DNA from: Fasciolopsis buskii
Taxonomy: Eukaryota; Platyhelminthes; Trematoda; Plagiorchiida; Fasciolidae
NCBI GenBank assembly: GCA_008360955.1
Contig: LUCM01008127.1
Location: forward strand, 90,264 to 154,263
DNA: 64,000 bases
Reading direction: 5' to 3'
Part shown: positions 50,403 through 63,789 of the stretch, one piece after another
Numbering within the stretch: position 1 is the stretch's first letter
How the letters are laid out: each line of letters begins with the position of its first letter
Position numbers and translations under genes: made by a program
The notes under the pieces: generated by a model
What the model saw: the letters and a program-made list of their open reading frames with translations, nothing else
What the model was told of the DNA's origin: nothing
Database searches by the model: none

Positions 50403-51507
50403 GTGAGTACGAGTCCAATTCTAGGTCACTGTTCCTGATTTCCAACGAGTGCAGCATTTTATAAGACTAACTGACTTCAACCGACCCACTACCAGTCTTC
50501 AGCAACGAACACTGTTGAAACAATTTTCAGTATACAAAAAGGAAACATCGAGTAAAATAACCTTAAAGAGTCATTTCCTGTCTACAAATACCGAACAGAT
50601 TTTCCAATACGCCAAACTCTAAAGATAATCTTCATACCTACCTAGTTAATTGAGGAAATTTTTTAAACTTGAATTCTAATTCCCAAATTTATATTTCATG
50701 AACGGCCGGGATTACCCACTCGGCATCTTCGCGAAATCAATAAAATCCTTGGTTATCAGACCTGGGTTTATGCAAATCGATTATTCCCAGTATGTACATG
50801 TTTGAACTTATTTCGCACCATGGCAATGAGTGACGAGCTCTTAAAGAATGGATAAACTTCATTAGTCAGGAAAATAAAATGTGTTCACGCCAGTCAACAA
50901 ATATCATTTCGTACATACTTGAAATTTGAGAAGACTAGCACTAGCCACAATACAAATACAAATCGTCGTGAGGTAGATTCATTTGTATAAAATATTCCCT
51001 GGAATAATTAATCTGGAATCTAGTGTTGCCAATAAATTAGACCAGTGTCTAAGTGGTCTAACGTAAATGCGGAGAAACGCGAACAGACTACCACTGGGAG
51101 GATGTCTGGAGAGTTCCCAAAAAATACAGTTAGACGATAGCCCAACTCTAGATACAATGTGCCCTGTTGGATGAGAGTAACTTTATAACCGCAGACTTAG
51201 GAAAGGGTCCACAGAGAGCCACAGACCAAGGGCTCCGTCCTTCTGAATCTGTTGCGCATTTTGGCAGTCAGGTGATTGATCAGTTGAGTCGGAATATGTT
51301 TACCTTTACTCATTTGCCATTCTCTGCTACATGAAAATGATCCAACCATCGAGCTTCGTTCTATCCAAAATAGGATTAATTAACCGTGTACTGCATGTTT
51401 GTTTCTGTTTAATTAAGAAGACGGATATCTTAAATTAAATCATGGTTTCATATCAAAAATAGTTTGAATATTCACCAAGCAATTCTTTTATTGTTTTTGC
51501 CACACAG
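50403..51507 (+). other. intron 7 (1.1 kb)
   Basis: GTGAGT to CCACACAG; nothing recognised. Confidence 0.88.
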
Positions 51508-51630
51508 GTTACGTCGTCCCCTATCAATTTTTAAAAGACAATGCGCAAACCTATGGATACGATGAAGCCCAGTCATCCTACCTTTTGGCCTATTTAGGGA
51601 TCGCTAATACCGTTGGACGTGTGCTGGCAG
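51508..51630 (+). CDS. SLC16-like gene exon 8: loop 7-8 and helix 8
   Basis: The acceptor is TTTTTGCCACACAG and the donor G|GTGAGT, with phase 1 at both ends. It encodes GYVVPYQFLKDNAQTYGYDE, an SLC16-like loop 7-8, followed by helix 8 (SSYLLAYLGIANTVGRVLAG). Arg at codon 51618-51620 aligns with the conserved helix 8 arginine of the family. Four residues before it, where proton-linked members such as MCT1 have Asp, the codon at 51606-51608 is AAT (Asn). Confidence 0.94.
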
Positions 51631-54178
51631 GTGAGTAATCTCAAAGCAACTTATAAAAGGTGTCCAGGTATCCTGATGGTTAAGCAAGGGAGTACCGTCC
51701 GTGCTTACATCATGAGCAGTAGTCAAGATGAAATCTGTCGTGTGCTTCCGGTAAATTTATCCATCTATCCTAATGTCAAATGCTAGTAGCAACTAAATAT
51801 GGGGACACTCTTTCTAATAATTTATGGTCTTAAAAATAGAACTATTGATAAATTCACAAAAAGAAGCCATGAACACTGTTCGTTTGCCATAAGTAGCCTT
51901 CACTTGTAGTCGGTTTTCATAATCACGTTCGTGTGCGTAATCAAAACGTTAGGTTTGTTTAAGTGGTATAACCTAGTGGATCAAAATAAATATTTTTAGT
52001 GGTCCAATGTCGCCATTATTCCTTATGGAATGAGTGATAAAGGGCTTGTGGACATGATCGAAATGTGTCGAAATGATGCGATCTGGTTTGTGCTGGACAA
52101 AAATACATTAGCTGCATTAGGAGACATTCCTCAGTTCATTTAATCTATTGCGTCTAATAACTTTTTCTACCAGCTGATCGCCGGAAGCGAGTTTTCGAAA
52201 CTAAATTTAACAATGTCGCATGAAAGTAGGCCGTTTTTAATAACTCTGTCACAGATTTACATCCACCTTTTATTCTGAATAAACATTAGGCCTGACTTTA
52301 CGCAATTTGAATGTGTTGGCTTATTGTTGGTAATTTTTTTTCAGTATTTACATTAAATCTAAATTAAACATTAATCAACAACCCCATCATCTCTTTGGAA
52401 ACCGGGCGTTTTTAAAGTGAAGAGCAAAAGGTTTGGATTTCATTTGCGCGTGCTCAGTTAATTAACACAGTTTTTCCAACCTCCTAACTGTGTGATTCAA
52501 ACCTCATCCATACTGTCATATTAAGCGGGACCAGTTGAATGGCAGCTCCGAACACTTTTGATACAAGTCCGAAACACCGTGGAAATTGGTATAGCAAATC
52601 AACGGAAGGCCTCGCAACGATCTTGTGAAGTTCCAAGTCTCACCAGAGGTGTGTTTCAAAAGGCCAACGTCGCAAAAGATTGTGAGCAGCTTAAAAAGGA
52701 TCGTTGAGTGGTTTACGTCCAATAACTTCAGCTAAAATTCGAACATCTGAGCTAACAGAAGAAATGCATTCGCCTGTTTCGGCACTCGGGTAAAGGTTGT
52801 CATGTTTACTCAGACAAAACAGGAGAAGATCATAATGGAACGGACAGGTAACGACCGATGAAATTGGTTTCAACGCATGAAATAAATCATGAACAGTTTT
52901 CAGAGGGTGTTTGTTTCTGCTTTGGTTGTCACTAGAAGAGGCTAAATCAAGCTTCATTTATTTATCTCTCGCTACTAAATGGGCACATTTGTTTGGAACA
53001 GTTAACTAAACGCTGTATTGATAACCGGGAATTGAATAGAGAACGATTTCCTTATCCAGTGAAAAACTCCACACATTCTTAGGTAAAGACGATTGGTTGG
53101 AGCTGATGTGCCTAAGCTCATAGTTAAATTGAGATTTTATCAGAGATGCGATATGAAACTGTTATTTAAAGTTGGAAAAACACTGATTTTCCGAACAAAG
53201 TTTGGTAATGAAATCCCAACACGCGTAGCAATTGAACTAGCAGTCACTTTGTGTTATGTAAACTATGAAAACCGCCCCTTTTGGCATCGATGGGGGAGCC
53301 AAAAAAGTGATCTCATGTTCCGGATAATTCATTTCTCCAAAAGATTGAATGTGGTGTCCTCAATTTTTCTCTACATCCATTCCTTTTGTGATACTTAAAA
53401 TGAACTTACTGTCCTAGAGTACCAGTTATAGATTGCTCTACCCTAAGGAATTCTTCTTAATGGATGCCGAGGAAAAAGCATTAACTGACATCCCCAGACT
53501 TTTAACAATACGCTAAATAAAGGCACAGCAAATTTTACAATGCATTTTACAAATTCTTCACGTAGTAAGGGCATTCTTATCAGAGTGGATTCTTACGCGC
53601 TGATCCAATATATCTGTAAGTTGGGTAACTGGTCGATAGTGAGGGTAAAACAGTCTCTCTGGTGTTGGTAAACATTCGGTGACCTTTGAACAGCCATAAC
53701 AACGATTTGTTAGTGCTGTTATGCGACACTGTAGAAATGGCAGCCCATAACTTACTGTAAGCAACTGTATATTGCCCGCAAAAACATGGTTCAGTAAGCA
53801 ATATAAAATGATTTCGCTTAGTGGAAAGCTAATTAACCGCCTGGGATGCATGGAGGTATGTCAAAGATTTTTAGTCACATAGACACCTGTTTGCGCTGAA
53901 TTTGCAAGTGAAATGTCTCACTGGTTTAACAAATTCAACTCGGACCTTCATGTTGGGCGTGTGTGTATCTGTCGCCAACTCACTCAAGTTTCGCAGACTG
54001 GTCGCATCTAGACTAGCTTAAATGAGTCTCGTGACTGGATTCGCAAGGCTTGCATCGTGAATAATAGAATAACAACAATATACCATGTGTCAGTTTCCAG
54101 ACAGAGACGGATAAATACTTTTCCCCCTATTTCACCTTTTTCTCATATTTCCCTTATCCTTTTTTTAAACACAAACAG
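51631..54178 (+). other. intron 8 (2.5 kb)
   Basis: GTGAGT to AAACAG after a long T/C tract; nothing recognised. Confidence 0.88.
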
Positions 54179-54325
54179 GTTGGCTGTCAGATCGACCATG
54201 GGCCAACGTGATCCTGGTCAACAATATGTCGCTCGTGCTGTCCGGAATAGCTACCACACTGGTACCGTTGATGACCACATATGCGGTTCTTTTGGTATAT
54301 GCCTGTGTCTTTGGTTTTATAATTG
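54179..54325 (+). CDS. SLC16-like gene exon 9: helices 9-10
   Basis: A long pyrimidine tract leads to the acceptor AAACAG, and the donor is G|GTAAGC; both ends are phase 1. The exon encodes GWLSDRPWANVILVNN, the loop after helix 8 with the WLSD turn typical of the family, helix 9 (MSLVLSGIATTLVPLM) and the start of helix 10 (YAVLLVYACVFGFII). Confidence 0.94.
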
Positions 54326-57300
54326 GTAAGCTAAGATTTGATGCAAGTATTTCGGTTTATTTGGGTTCAGTTAGAAAACCCTCTTTCTATTTTATTACGT
54401 GCCGCAGGTTTTTGGGATAATTTCGCTATCGCAGGATTTTCTTACTTGCAAGAAACTCCACGTTACAGTATCCGATTCCCCTATCCGGGAATCATACACA
54501 GACCTACGGTCGGTTGGCAGCACGTCTGAACTACACTGTCTGCACAAAACCTCTAAGCTATCCGTCGAAATTTTCTTAATTCCCGCCTAATTGCCCCACT
54601 TTGACAAGCGGGTTGGCAAGTAGAGTAAGCGTCTGGCACTCCAAAGCGCCAGAGGCTGCAGACAAGCCGGCCACTTTCGTGGCGGTCAACAATTCATTTT
54701 TGGAACCTCATGTGGTTTTATGTCACTCTAAGACTCTGTCGTGGTTCCCAATACCCCTTTCACGTAGTGGGTTAATGGCTGTATGGCATGTCCTTCCTAT
54801 TACAGTGGTGTTCCAAGCATGTAACCAAAAATACGTCTCTTTTTACAGCAGCAAAGAAACGGATTGCTTGTCGGGATTAAGTATTAGAAGTCGGTATAAG
54901 ATAAATCAATGTTATTTTATGTTGTGCACACAAAAACTAAAACGTTGGCTGATTGTTACTGCCTCCGAAGACGCTAGTTTTGATGAATAAGTAGTTCCAT
55001 AAAACACAATGATACCTTCTGACATTTTTTCCCGTCAGTCATTCTGTCTACTTCTCCAAATTATTTTTACTGGTTTCTGATACACAAACTGCGAATGCAT
55101 CCGGAATTTCTGATTTTTTTTTAATCAAGCTCTTGCTGATTAATTCTACAGTGACAGTGACGAAGACATGTAAGATTTTATTCTAGTCGTTAGTCAGTTA
55201 TGCGCACTTGGACTCGAAGGCTTACATACAATGCGTTGCAGTTCAGCTATCGAGGCAGAATGCGCGCCGCCCACACATTACAGAATCTAACGGTATAAAC
55301 GTAAACACAGTGCTAAAATCACTGTCCCCCTGATTTCAGATGACTCTAGTGCAAACTTTGTTCCTATCGTGCGCAAACGGCTTATGTGAATCGTGGCGAC
55401 AAAAACGCATGAGTAACAATGATCTATGAGAAATTCAAAAGACCTAAGCCCGAATGTCATATTTCCACGGCTGACACCCAAAACAAACCAGACTTATGTA
55501 GCATGCTGCCTACAGGTCAGCCGACAAATATTAGTATTACTGAGTCTTAAGCCTTTGTTGGAGCATTTTACAAACAAAAAATTTGGAAAGTTTCCAATGA
55601 GGACAATTTTTATTTTACACTGGCCCCACGTGTTATCGGTGTTACTAATCAGGTGACACAGTCGGCCTTGGAAGAGTTTTGTAAATATTTCTGCTCTACT
55701 GAATTTATGTTATATCGACATTTGGTATTCCGGCAACGGATTGTGTCAATATTAATTCTTCACACCCTATTGCCCTAGAAGGTGTTCTTTTTCTCCAAAC
55801 AGATCATTTATAAATTGGTATAACAAAATTATTGTCACGGTTATGGACTGCCCGTCATCCAAAAGTGTACTGGTGAACATCCCGCAAGCTGAACATCAAC
55901 ACTTGTGCAGTACGTACAACCGGATCGCAAAAGTGAAGTCGTACCAGACACCAACGATCCGACAATAGGAAAAATCACTGCACTCAGGTAGTCGGAGTCA
56001 CCTGAACGTGAAACAGAACAGCGTGTCCAAATGACGTGAGGAAAGTTGCGATAAGATGTAGGGAACAAGAAAAAACGGATTTCAACGATTGATTAGGAGG
56101 GACGTCTATTTGGACATCGTGTGTGTGACATGCAAAAGTGCAGCCTACTTCAAATCATTTTCTAGATGCAAGTAGAACGAACAAATGCACACGTGTCCAT
56201 TTGTAAATAGGTGACTTCGTTTATGCTCGTAAAAACATTCAAGTACATCTTAACCGGTTTCTTAATCTTGATTCTTATAAAATCTTGCATTATTCTGAGG
56301 CAGAAAGAAGACCCAGATATTACAGAAAATGGAAAATCCGCTTTCTTCTTTTGGTGGCGTTCACTTTCGGATACCTAATATGCAGGCAAATTTACCATTC
56401 CTCTATATGGTCATTTTTTACACCGCCGTGCTTTCGTTTTCCTTCGAATATATCCCACTAAAGTAAAAGATCTAGAAGATCATTTAACGGTCTTTCTATA
56501 GCCTAAAAGACGGCAGAATGCAGTTTATTTTAGAATTCCATTTTTCCTTTTTTTAAAACTTTGTTAAGCCTGGTGGTCTCTTTTTTGGTGGAAAATTGTT
56601 ATTAGGTTCCCGGGATTTGCAATGGCCGTGTCTATAGAATGATTATAAATTCGGTACCAGCAACGTCAAGCAGGTTGTCTACTGTACTTTGAAACCCAAC
56701 ACAATTTGATAGGTAGCTAATTCAAATTACCACATTTTGGCAGCCGACGGACACCGTTACGTTACTCGAAGATCAGATTGATTCTTCTTCTGAGACGTTA
56801 GCAGTTAGTGGCTCTGTCGCTAGGACTGGACTGTAAGACAGTTTGTTTAAGCAAACGGTACCTCGGAAGTGTGCGGTAATTGTGCTGGAAACTGATTATG
56901 TTACATCGACCATGGGCTTGTTACCCTTATTCGCAACCTTTTCAGTCTCCAGTGGAGCCCGATAAAGTTGACCTATATCCTCAATTCGGTTCGATCCTTC
57001 TACAGAGAATGCTGTGTAGAATTTATTGCATCGATAGGCTACGAAGGTTGCAAATCGAGCCACCATAAATAGTGTTTTGGACTTGGAATGCACCCATGAA
57101 AAGCTTAGATAATGCAATGTGTTTGGACAGCTTAGTCGTTAAATTGTTCATTTGTGGTACACACATTTTCATCTAACTGCAGGACACTGCAACGTATAAG
57201 TATACATGTTAGCCGATTTCATCTTGCATAGGTCGAAATTATGGTGCGCAGTTTTCGTAAAATTCCTTCTCAAATCCTCACTGAAGCTTTTCCTTAAGTT

Positions 57301-57683
57301 ATGATGAGAAACTTTTTACTAAAAGCATACTACAGGATTTTTAGTCCTTTGTTGACTTAAGATATGAAAGATAAGTTTGAACGAAGTAGGCTGCGTTTTC
57401 ATTTTTATTGTGTAATAAAATGATGTCATACACTTTCTTAACATCTAGGTCGCCTTAGCATCTGCCAAACGATATGTCCCCGGAAAATCCTAATCCATAT
57501 TCTGTAGCCGTAATCTAGTCAAACTAAATCAATGATATTTTATTTACTTTCAGACAAATATGTGTGTATCTCTTCATTTATTTTTACTTATTGTTCAAAT
57601 CCCTTTCCCTGTCTCGTCATCCTGTTCTCACTCGCCATCCTGGGGTGTATCCAATCAAATTGACTGGGGCTGTCCTTGATCAG
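54326..57683 (+). other. intron 9 (3.4 kb)
   Basis: GTAAGC to TTGATCAG; no gene or clear repeat recognised. Confidence 0.88.
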
Positions 57684-57809
57684 CCGCATTTATTGCCGTG
57701 AGAACAATTCTGATCGTCGAAGTGATTGGACTGGATCGATTGACCAATGCGTTCGGATTTTTGCTGCTATTCCAGGGCTTGGCCATAATAGCTGCACCAC
57801 CACTACTAG
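57684..57809 (+). CDS. SLC16-like gene exon 10: helix 10 end and helix 11
   Basis: The acceptor TCCTTGATCAG has a rather weak pyrimidine tract; the donor G|GTAAGT is strong. Both ends are phase 1, and the junction codon with exon 9 becomes Ala. It encodes AAFIAVRTILIVEVIGLDRL, then TNAFGFLLLFQGLAIIAAPPLLG, which matches the family pattern in which a Leu-rich helix with a PP turn precedes the last helix ('G...A.G.PPLAG'). Confidence 0.93.
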
Positions 57810-60800
57810 GTAAGTTACCAGATTCGACCAGAATCCTCGCAAAAACCAGTCACCTGGGCTATCACCTTCGCGTATTTACGAGTTTCAGTCAATCGCACGT
57901 GAAATCGATTCCGTGCACTGCGACCTGGAATAAGCAATCGTCACATCGAAATACTAAAAAGCTTGAAACCGATTCCCGAATTTACCGGATACATTCACGG
58001 TGTGGATTTTCAAACAGAAGACAGGAATTAGTTGTTGTAATTTATTATTACGTTAAGCTGTATAATTATTTGCATTATTTCCGTACATAATTTTTGTAAC
58101 GCCAAAACAAAATTTGACGTTCCTAACCGAAAGTCCAGCAAAGGTCTGGCTGTGTTGAACTATAATCGAGATCAACCGTTTCCTCGTCGTTGCTCGCAAG
58201 CCACCAGCTGTAAGAACCGTAGTCAATAATGGATGAAATTCATGGTTTTTCGGCATTTAGATTTAGTCTACAGTCTTCCATGGAATTACACAGCTGTGGT
58301 AGATGCAAGCTATTTGAAGCAACAGAAGTAGTTACAAGAGCAGTCTCTTGTAAACAAGCCCACACCATTTCAACCTAATGCTGTTTCTTCCATCTCAGAA
58401 GCGGCCATTTACTTTACCCAGCCTGGTTCATCACCACGTTGCCAAGTTATCAAAGAATATAGGGATAGGCAAAACCACGTGGAAGTGAATAAAAAAAGTA
58501 GGAATTGCATATAAGTATCATCGATTGAAATGCGTTTCTGCTAATATTCTTAGGTTTCCATTACTTTTGAGGTACGGAGGAGCAACGGCAAATACTACTA
58601 ATCTATTTACAGATTTCCATTATTATACCTGCTTATAGACTGTAATAGGGCCATATAGAGAAGAATAAGTTTTGTAGTTGAGGTATACGTGTCTGAGCAT
58701 AAATAAATGAAACTTTACTGGAACATGAAAATTATATAAACGCTTTTCGAAAATTCATAGGATTTCTCCTAGGTTGCGTTCATAAATGATAACCAGCTCA
58801 TTTGTCCAACAGAAACATTTCATCAAGTATTCTACCTACGATTAAGCCTATATTTACGGGTTGAAGTTGGCCATTTGTTAACTGAAGTCTAATAATAACG
58901 GTTAATCACAGACAGAAACAATTTCGTTTAGGAAGCATCTTGATTTACATCAACGTTGACACTGTGTGAAGGTCATTTGAGCTTGTGGCATTAACCCGTT
59001 ACATTGTTACCGTGGCTATGAAACAGGAAGCGAGAAATAGTGAAATCCGCTAGCATCATAACGCAGAGGATAAAGAACTGAAATCAGAACTTGGAATTTT
59101 GTGTCTAAACTTCTCAAGCCTTTTAAACTAAACAAGGCCCCTGTTAATCTATTGCAGCCACATATTTTTCATGGTGTACGTCAGTCATATCCGAAAGTAA
59201 CCATAGAGTTACTTGTTCACATTATAATTTTGCAACAGAATTACTTTTCTCCAATCCTGATGCAGATTGCTATCCATATTTCATACGTCATTGTCCGGAT
59301 AAAGTGAAACAACATTTAAACCCTCCAGGTATCAACAAATACGCAGCATAGGTCAATCGCCCAACAAAGCATAGCGTAAAACTGTCTTGCTCAGTGGCAG
59401 AAAATGCTGGTAGACTTATCTTAGGGACCCATTAGTCTTGCTGTAGGATCCATGGTATGTGATGACCTGAAAAACACTTACAGAAACGAACATTTCTAGC
59501 AAAAATCCTCCAAAAAGTTATTTCCACTTTCTCAGTCCCTTCCACGTTGTGCACTCTCACAGGAATAAAGGTGAAATTTTATCGTTATGCCAAAGGAGAT
59601 ATTCTTTTCATTGTAAGAAAGCAGCTGTCTTCAAAACAAATTTTCTCTTTAACTCTGCTAGAATTTAAAAAAGTTTTCCTGAGTATAGTGGTTTCCTGTT
59701 AACGTTACGTAATTTGGGTGAAAGCACACTTGTGTGGAGGGTAGTGTTCCTATAAAATCATGCACTAACCCGAATCATGATTTTATCAAGAATGTGTTTG
59801 GTGTCGTGACGGGATAATCAAAGGAGACATCCAATCAGTGCATAACGACTTCGAAATTTTAAAGCCCCTTGACGTATAAAGTCAGAGCGATTTCACCTTG
59901 GAGGTGAGCAAAAAATTACCGAAGGATGATATCGGGCTCATCAATTGCCATTGTTTATTGATGCTGGATTCCTAAGAGAAAAACGCTCACTTTCTTCCAA
60001 GCAGACTCGTACTAAGTCATGGTTGAGGTATACATATTCTGGCTAAATTTGGATATAAATTGCATTCCTAATCTATTTGTTCATAAGATACTTCCAAAAG
60101 TTTGGGCTTCGTTACTGAATAGATTTGCCGGCTCCTGCTAAGCAGAAAAAATACAAATCCAACTATTTATTTCTTTATCCACTTGCCTACTGCAGTGAAA
60201 AATTATTTATATGACCCTTGTTGCATGAGTTTCGGCATGACCTGTAAATTAACTTTTTTGGCCAACGCAAAATGATCAAGTGTTCCGCCAACCAGCCGGA
60301 CCAGTAGTTTTTGGGTAATTTTTATACTCAGTTGTTTGCGTGTCGACGCAGTCGGCGCGATGATGCCGTTACTCATTTTTCCCGTTGACCTGGATACGGG
60401 ATAAGGTGATACACTGTCCACTTTTCACAGTATGGAATACTATAAAAACCATGTATTTCAGCCACAGTTTTGCTTATATCGAAATAGGATAGCCTAGAAT
60501 GGAAACGGGCACGCATAATCTTCTTTAGAAATGTCAAATTCCATCAGTCCATGGGCTCCGCTTCGGTTATTTTGCCCAGTTTATTACAGTTCCTTCAATC
60601 ATCAGCCCCAAGCTGCTGTGCTGGCTGTATTGGTTTACCGTTACATCGTAAAATCAAGAGTTTAGAAGGAGCAAACAAAGGAAATATTTATTTTAGCTGA
60701 CACTTGTAAGGACGGACCGCGAAGTTGCCAAACTCATGACCGCACTTCGAAGCTTTCCGCTATGTTTGCTTGCACAGCAATGTGTAACACATTTGGGAAT

Positions 60801-63789
60801 CACATCAATCAAGGGCTATTGGCAGAAGACTATTGGATTATCGGAAACAACCATATTGACCGGAAAAGATTCCCAGTACGAGAAAGTCAGCACTTGTGAA
60901 AATTCCCCATGTCTCCAACCTTTTAGAGGGCCGAAACCAAAGAATAAGCCAACAACCTTTCAAAGTGCCGCTTTACTGTTTCAGCAAGACCCATATTTTT
61001 CGTTCCATACCCTCTAGAATCAATATCTACAGGAACTCCACCGTTCCATATATAGTACGCATCTTGGTAAACCGTGACCATGTCTCAACCGAATTCCTGA
61101 TCTCAAACCACTCGCCCATGAGTTTATTTCGTCTTCATTTTTACATGGCAATGTGTATAACTAATTTTTATTTTCCCTACGGTTTTTTGATTAAAATGCA
61201 ATTTTTTTGTACGTAAAAGTCTATACAAAGCAATACACGATCAGTCGTAGAAAATATCGTTACACGTTGAAATAATCCGTTAAAATCGGGTGGTGAGAGT
61301 GACGACGAGCAAAATGTCAATCGCATTCACTACGCTAACTTGTAACGCACTTCTCTGGTCAACGGATCTTGATTGGTAATGTTTTGCGTGCGTTTCATCA
61401 CGATCAAAGACCAAAATCAAATCCACTTTTTCGGTTGTTACTTCCGACTCCATATTTTTTTAGATTTGTCCGTCTGCAGTCAACTATTTTTTAGTTTTCT
61501 CACTCGAAGCGATTAGTTTGCAAATGGATGCAGTTTGAATGACCTGCTACGTCAGACGAAATGCCCTTCCCGTCTATTATTCTCCAAGCCGATTTCGTTC
61601 GGGCCAAACAGTTTGTCGTTTACAAATGGCCATGTCGTAAAACTTTGTTACCGTAAATAAAAAACAACTCAACATGTTGATTTCGTGTGTGTCACTGACA
61701 AGACATGTGAACTTGCGTTGCCGAAGAGATGTTTACTCTGTTGGAATATCTCGGGTCAATCAGAACTGTTTGAAACATTTCAGCACTTGATAACGTAAAT
61801 ACTGTTAGTGACGAATTCACTTTTTGGTGCCTGTACTAGAAAACAACCCTTTGACGTTCAGAGCAGTGAATGAAATTTGAACAACCCAAGGTGAATCTAG
61901 AAGATTTGACTTTCTACCAAATGAAATCGAATACGGGGTGAGCATTTGACCAGTCGTACAGGGTGATCGACCTTGAGTAGGATTAACAAAACGGTAATGG
62001 CTGATAATTCCCCATAAATCAGGTGTAAATTGAACTGTCATTTCCGAGTACCGGTTTGATGGTGTGCATTTTGTGGGTTGTGCGACATTGAATATGTTCA
62101 TTCACATCGTAAAACCCTCTTTACGGGGTCAGTAAGTGAACTACTTTAAGGATTATTTTACCTACATTTTTGATAATTAAAAAACTTCCCTTGTGCTTAA
62201 TAGCTAATTTGTGAAAATCATTTGCTTCTCAGAATATGGCTTTCTAAAACATGCTATGAATGCGATTCGTCTGTGCTACACACCACCACCTGAATGTACG
62301 ACAGCACTCTAAATTCGTTACAGCTGTGACGGGTGGGCAGTTTGCCATACAGATAACTTGCAAACGACAGTTTCTATCCAGAATATCGTTTGGTGCTCCC
62401 GCTTGACAAACTAATGGTAAAAAAGCCAAAACGAATCATATGACAACAGAATTCGATTCCTTTTTTTCGTCCCAAGATTCATAAGTCACTGAGGTGTTTC
62501 GCGCATTATTGGGTTAGTTTTTCAGCATTTCTGGACAGTACGGATTCACTGAGTGCACATCGCAGGATTCCCACAAGTGGATTGAGTGTCGAGAACTTAG
62601 AACAGATGCGTCCACGTTACTCCAGTTTCTAGCCCCAAGTTCCGAATCGCACACCTAACACCAAATTTTGTTTCCTACCCGAATAGAAGAGTCAAGTCTC
62701 CGCAGGCCATGTTCGTGGTTTGTAAAAGACTAAAAAGTAGAGAATAAAACGCTGCGGCCGACGTCTGCGGCGCTGCATCCTTTTTCAAGCACTGTATTCA
62801 TTGTCTTCCCGAGACAGTCCACAAAGAACCTCACTATAAGTCATAGAACTGGAAAAAGAATAAAGGCAAGCAATAATGATTGAATGGAAAGAGAAATATG
62901 TTCCCGTAAATCCGCACTGTCGCGCAGAAAACAATACTCTGCAAGGCTGACGATGTTGGAGGACATAGCTGGGTGCCTCGCTTAGCATTGCCTTTAAATT
63001 CTCAACTCACCTTCCCTCATATGATCTTGCAGCATATTACTGAATATTTTTGTTTGTTTTTATTTTTTCCCTCATCCGGTTCCCTTAATGCGTTTGACGT
63101 CTTTAAAAACTCGTGTGATTTGGAGCGAAACCCATATTTATGGTGTTGAATAAACCCAGTTAGATTTATGGATCCACAAACCAAATTCAGACAAGCCCTT
63201 GAGAGGATCATTAACTGAAATCGAGAGGTCATTTGTAATGCCTGACTAGTAAGTGTTATTTCCATAAATCGTAGACAGATAAGATGCACTTCAACCATAT
63301 TGAAACTCTAGCGTTTAAGAGTAAAGCAAAACGTGTCGCTTACTCAAGCGCACAGTATGATAATTTCTGTTCTTAAATGTGCTGAAGTTAATGAGAGGCT
63401 ACCCGATGAGATGTATAGTGCAGAAAGCCGTCAAAGTGGTTGTCAGATGCTCAGACTTCTGGGAGTATCCTCGTAAGGTCTATCTGGATGGAAGTTAGCA
63501 TATTTTGGAAATCGCCACCTACGTCAATCACGGGTTCACTGGTACACGCAAATTCGCAAAACGGGAAATAAGTCGCTTAGCGAAACGATTCGTAATGAAA
63601 CTTTCCTCACCGTGAATCATTCACCTTGCAGTTCATTTTAACTGGAAAGAATTAACATGTATTTATTTGTTTTACTCCAAATCAGGCTATGCTTGCGGAT
63701 AGATTAACTGCAGCACCAATGCCACGTGGATTTATGGAGACCCTGGTAGTGTTCTTTATTTCCAAGTGTTTTCTCCCCTGATTTCCCAG
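57810..63789 (+). other. intron 10 (6.0 kb)
   Basis: GTAAGT to TTTCCCAG. A minus-strand open stretch at 60203-60421 is more G+C-rich than its flanks but unassigned. Nothing else is recognised. Confidence 0.85.
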
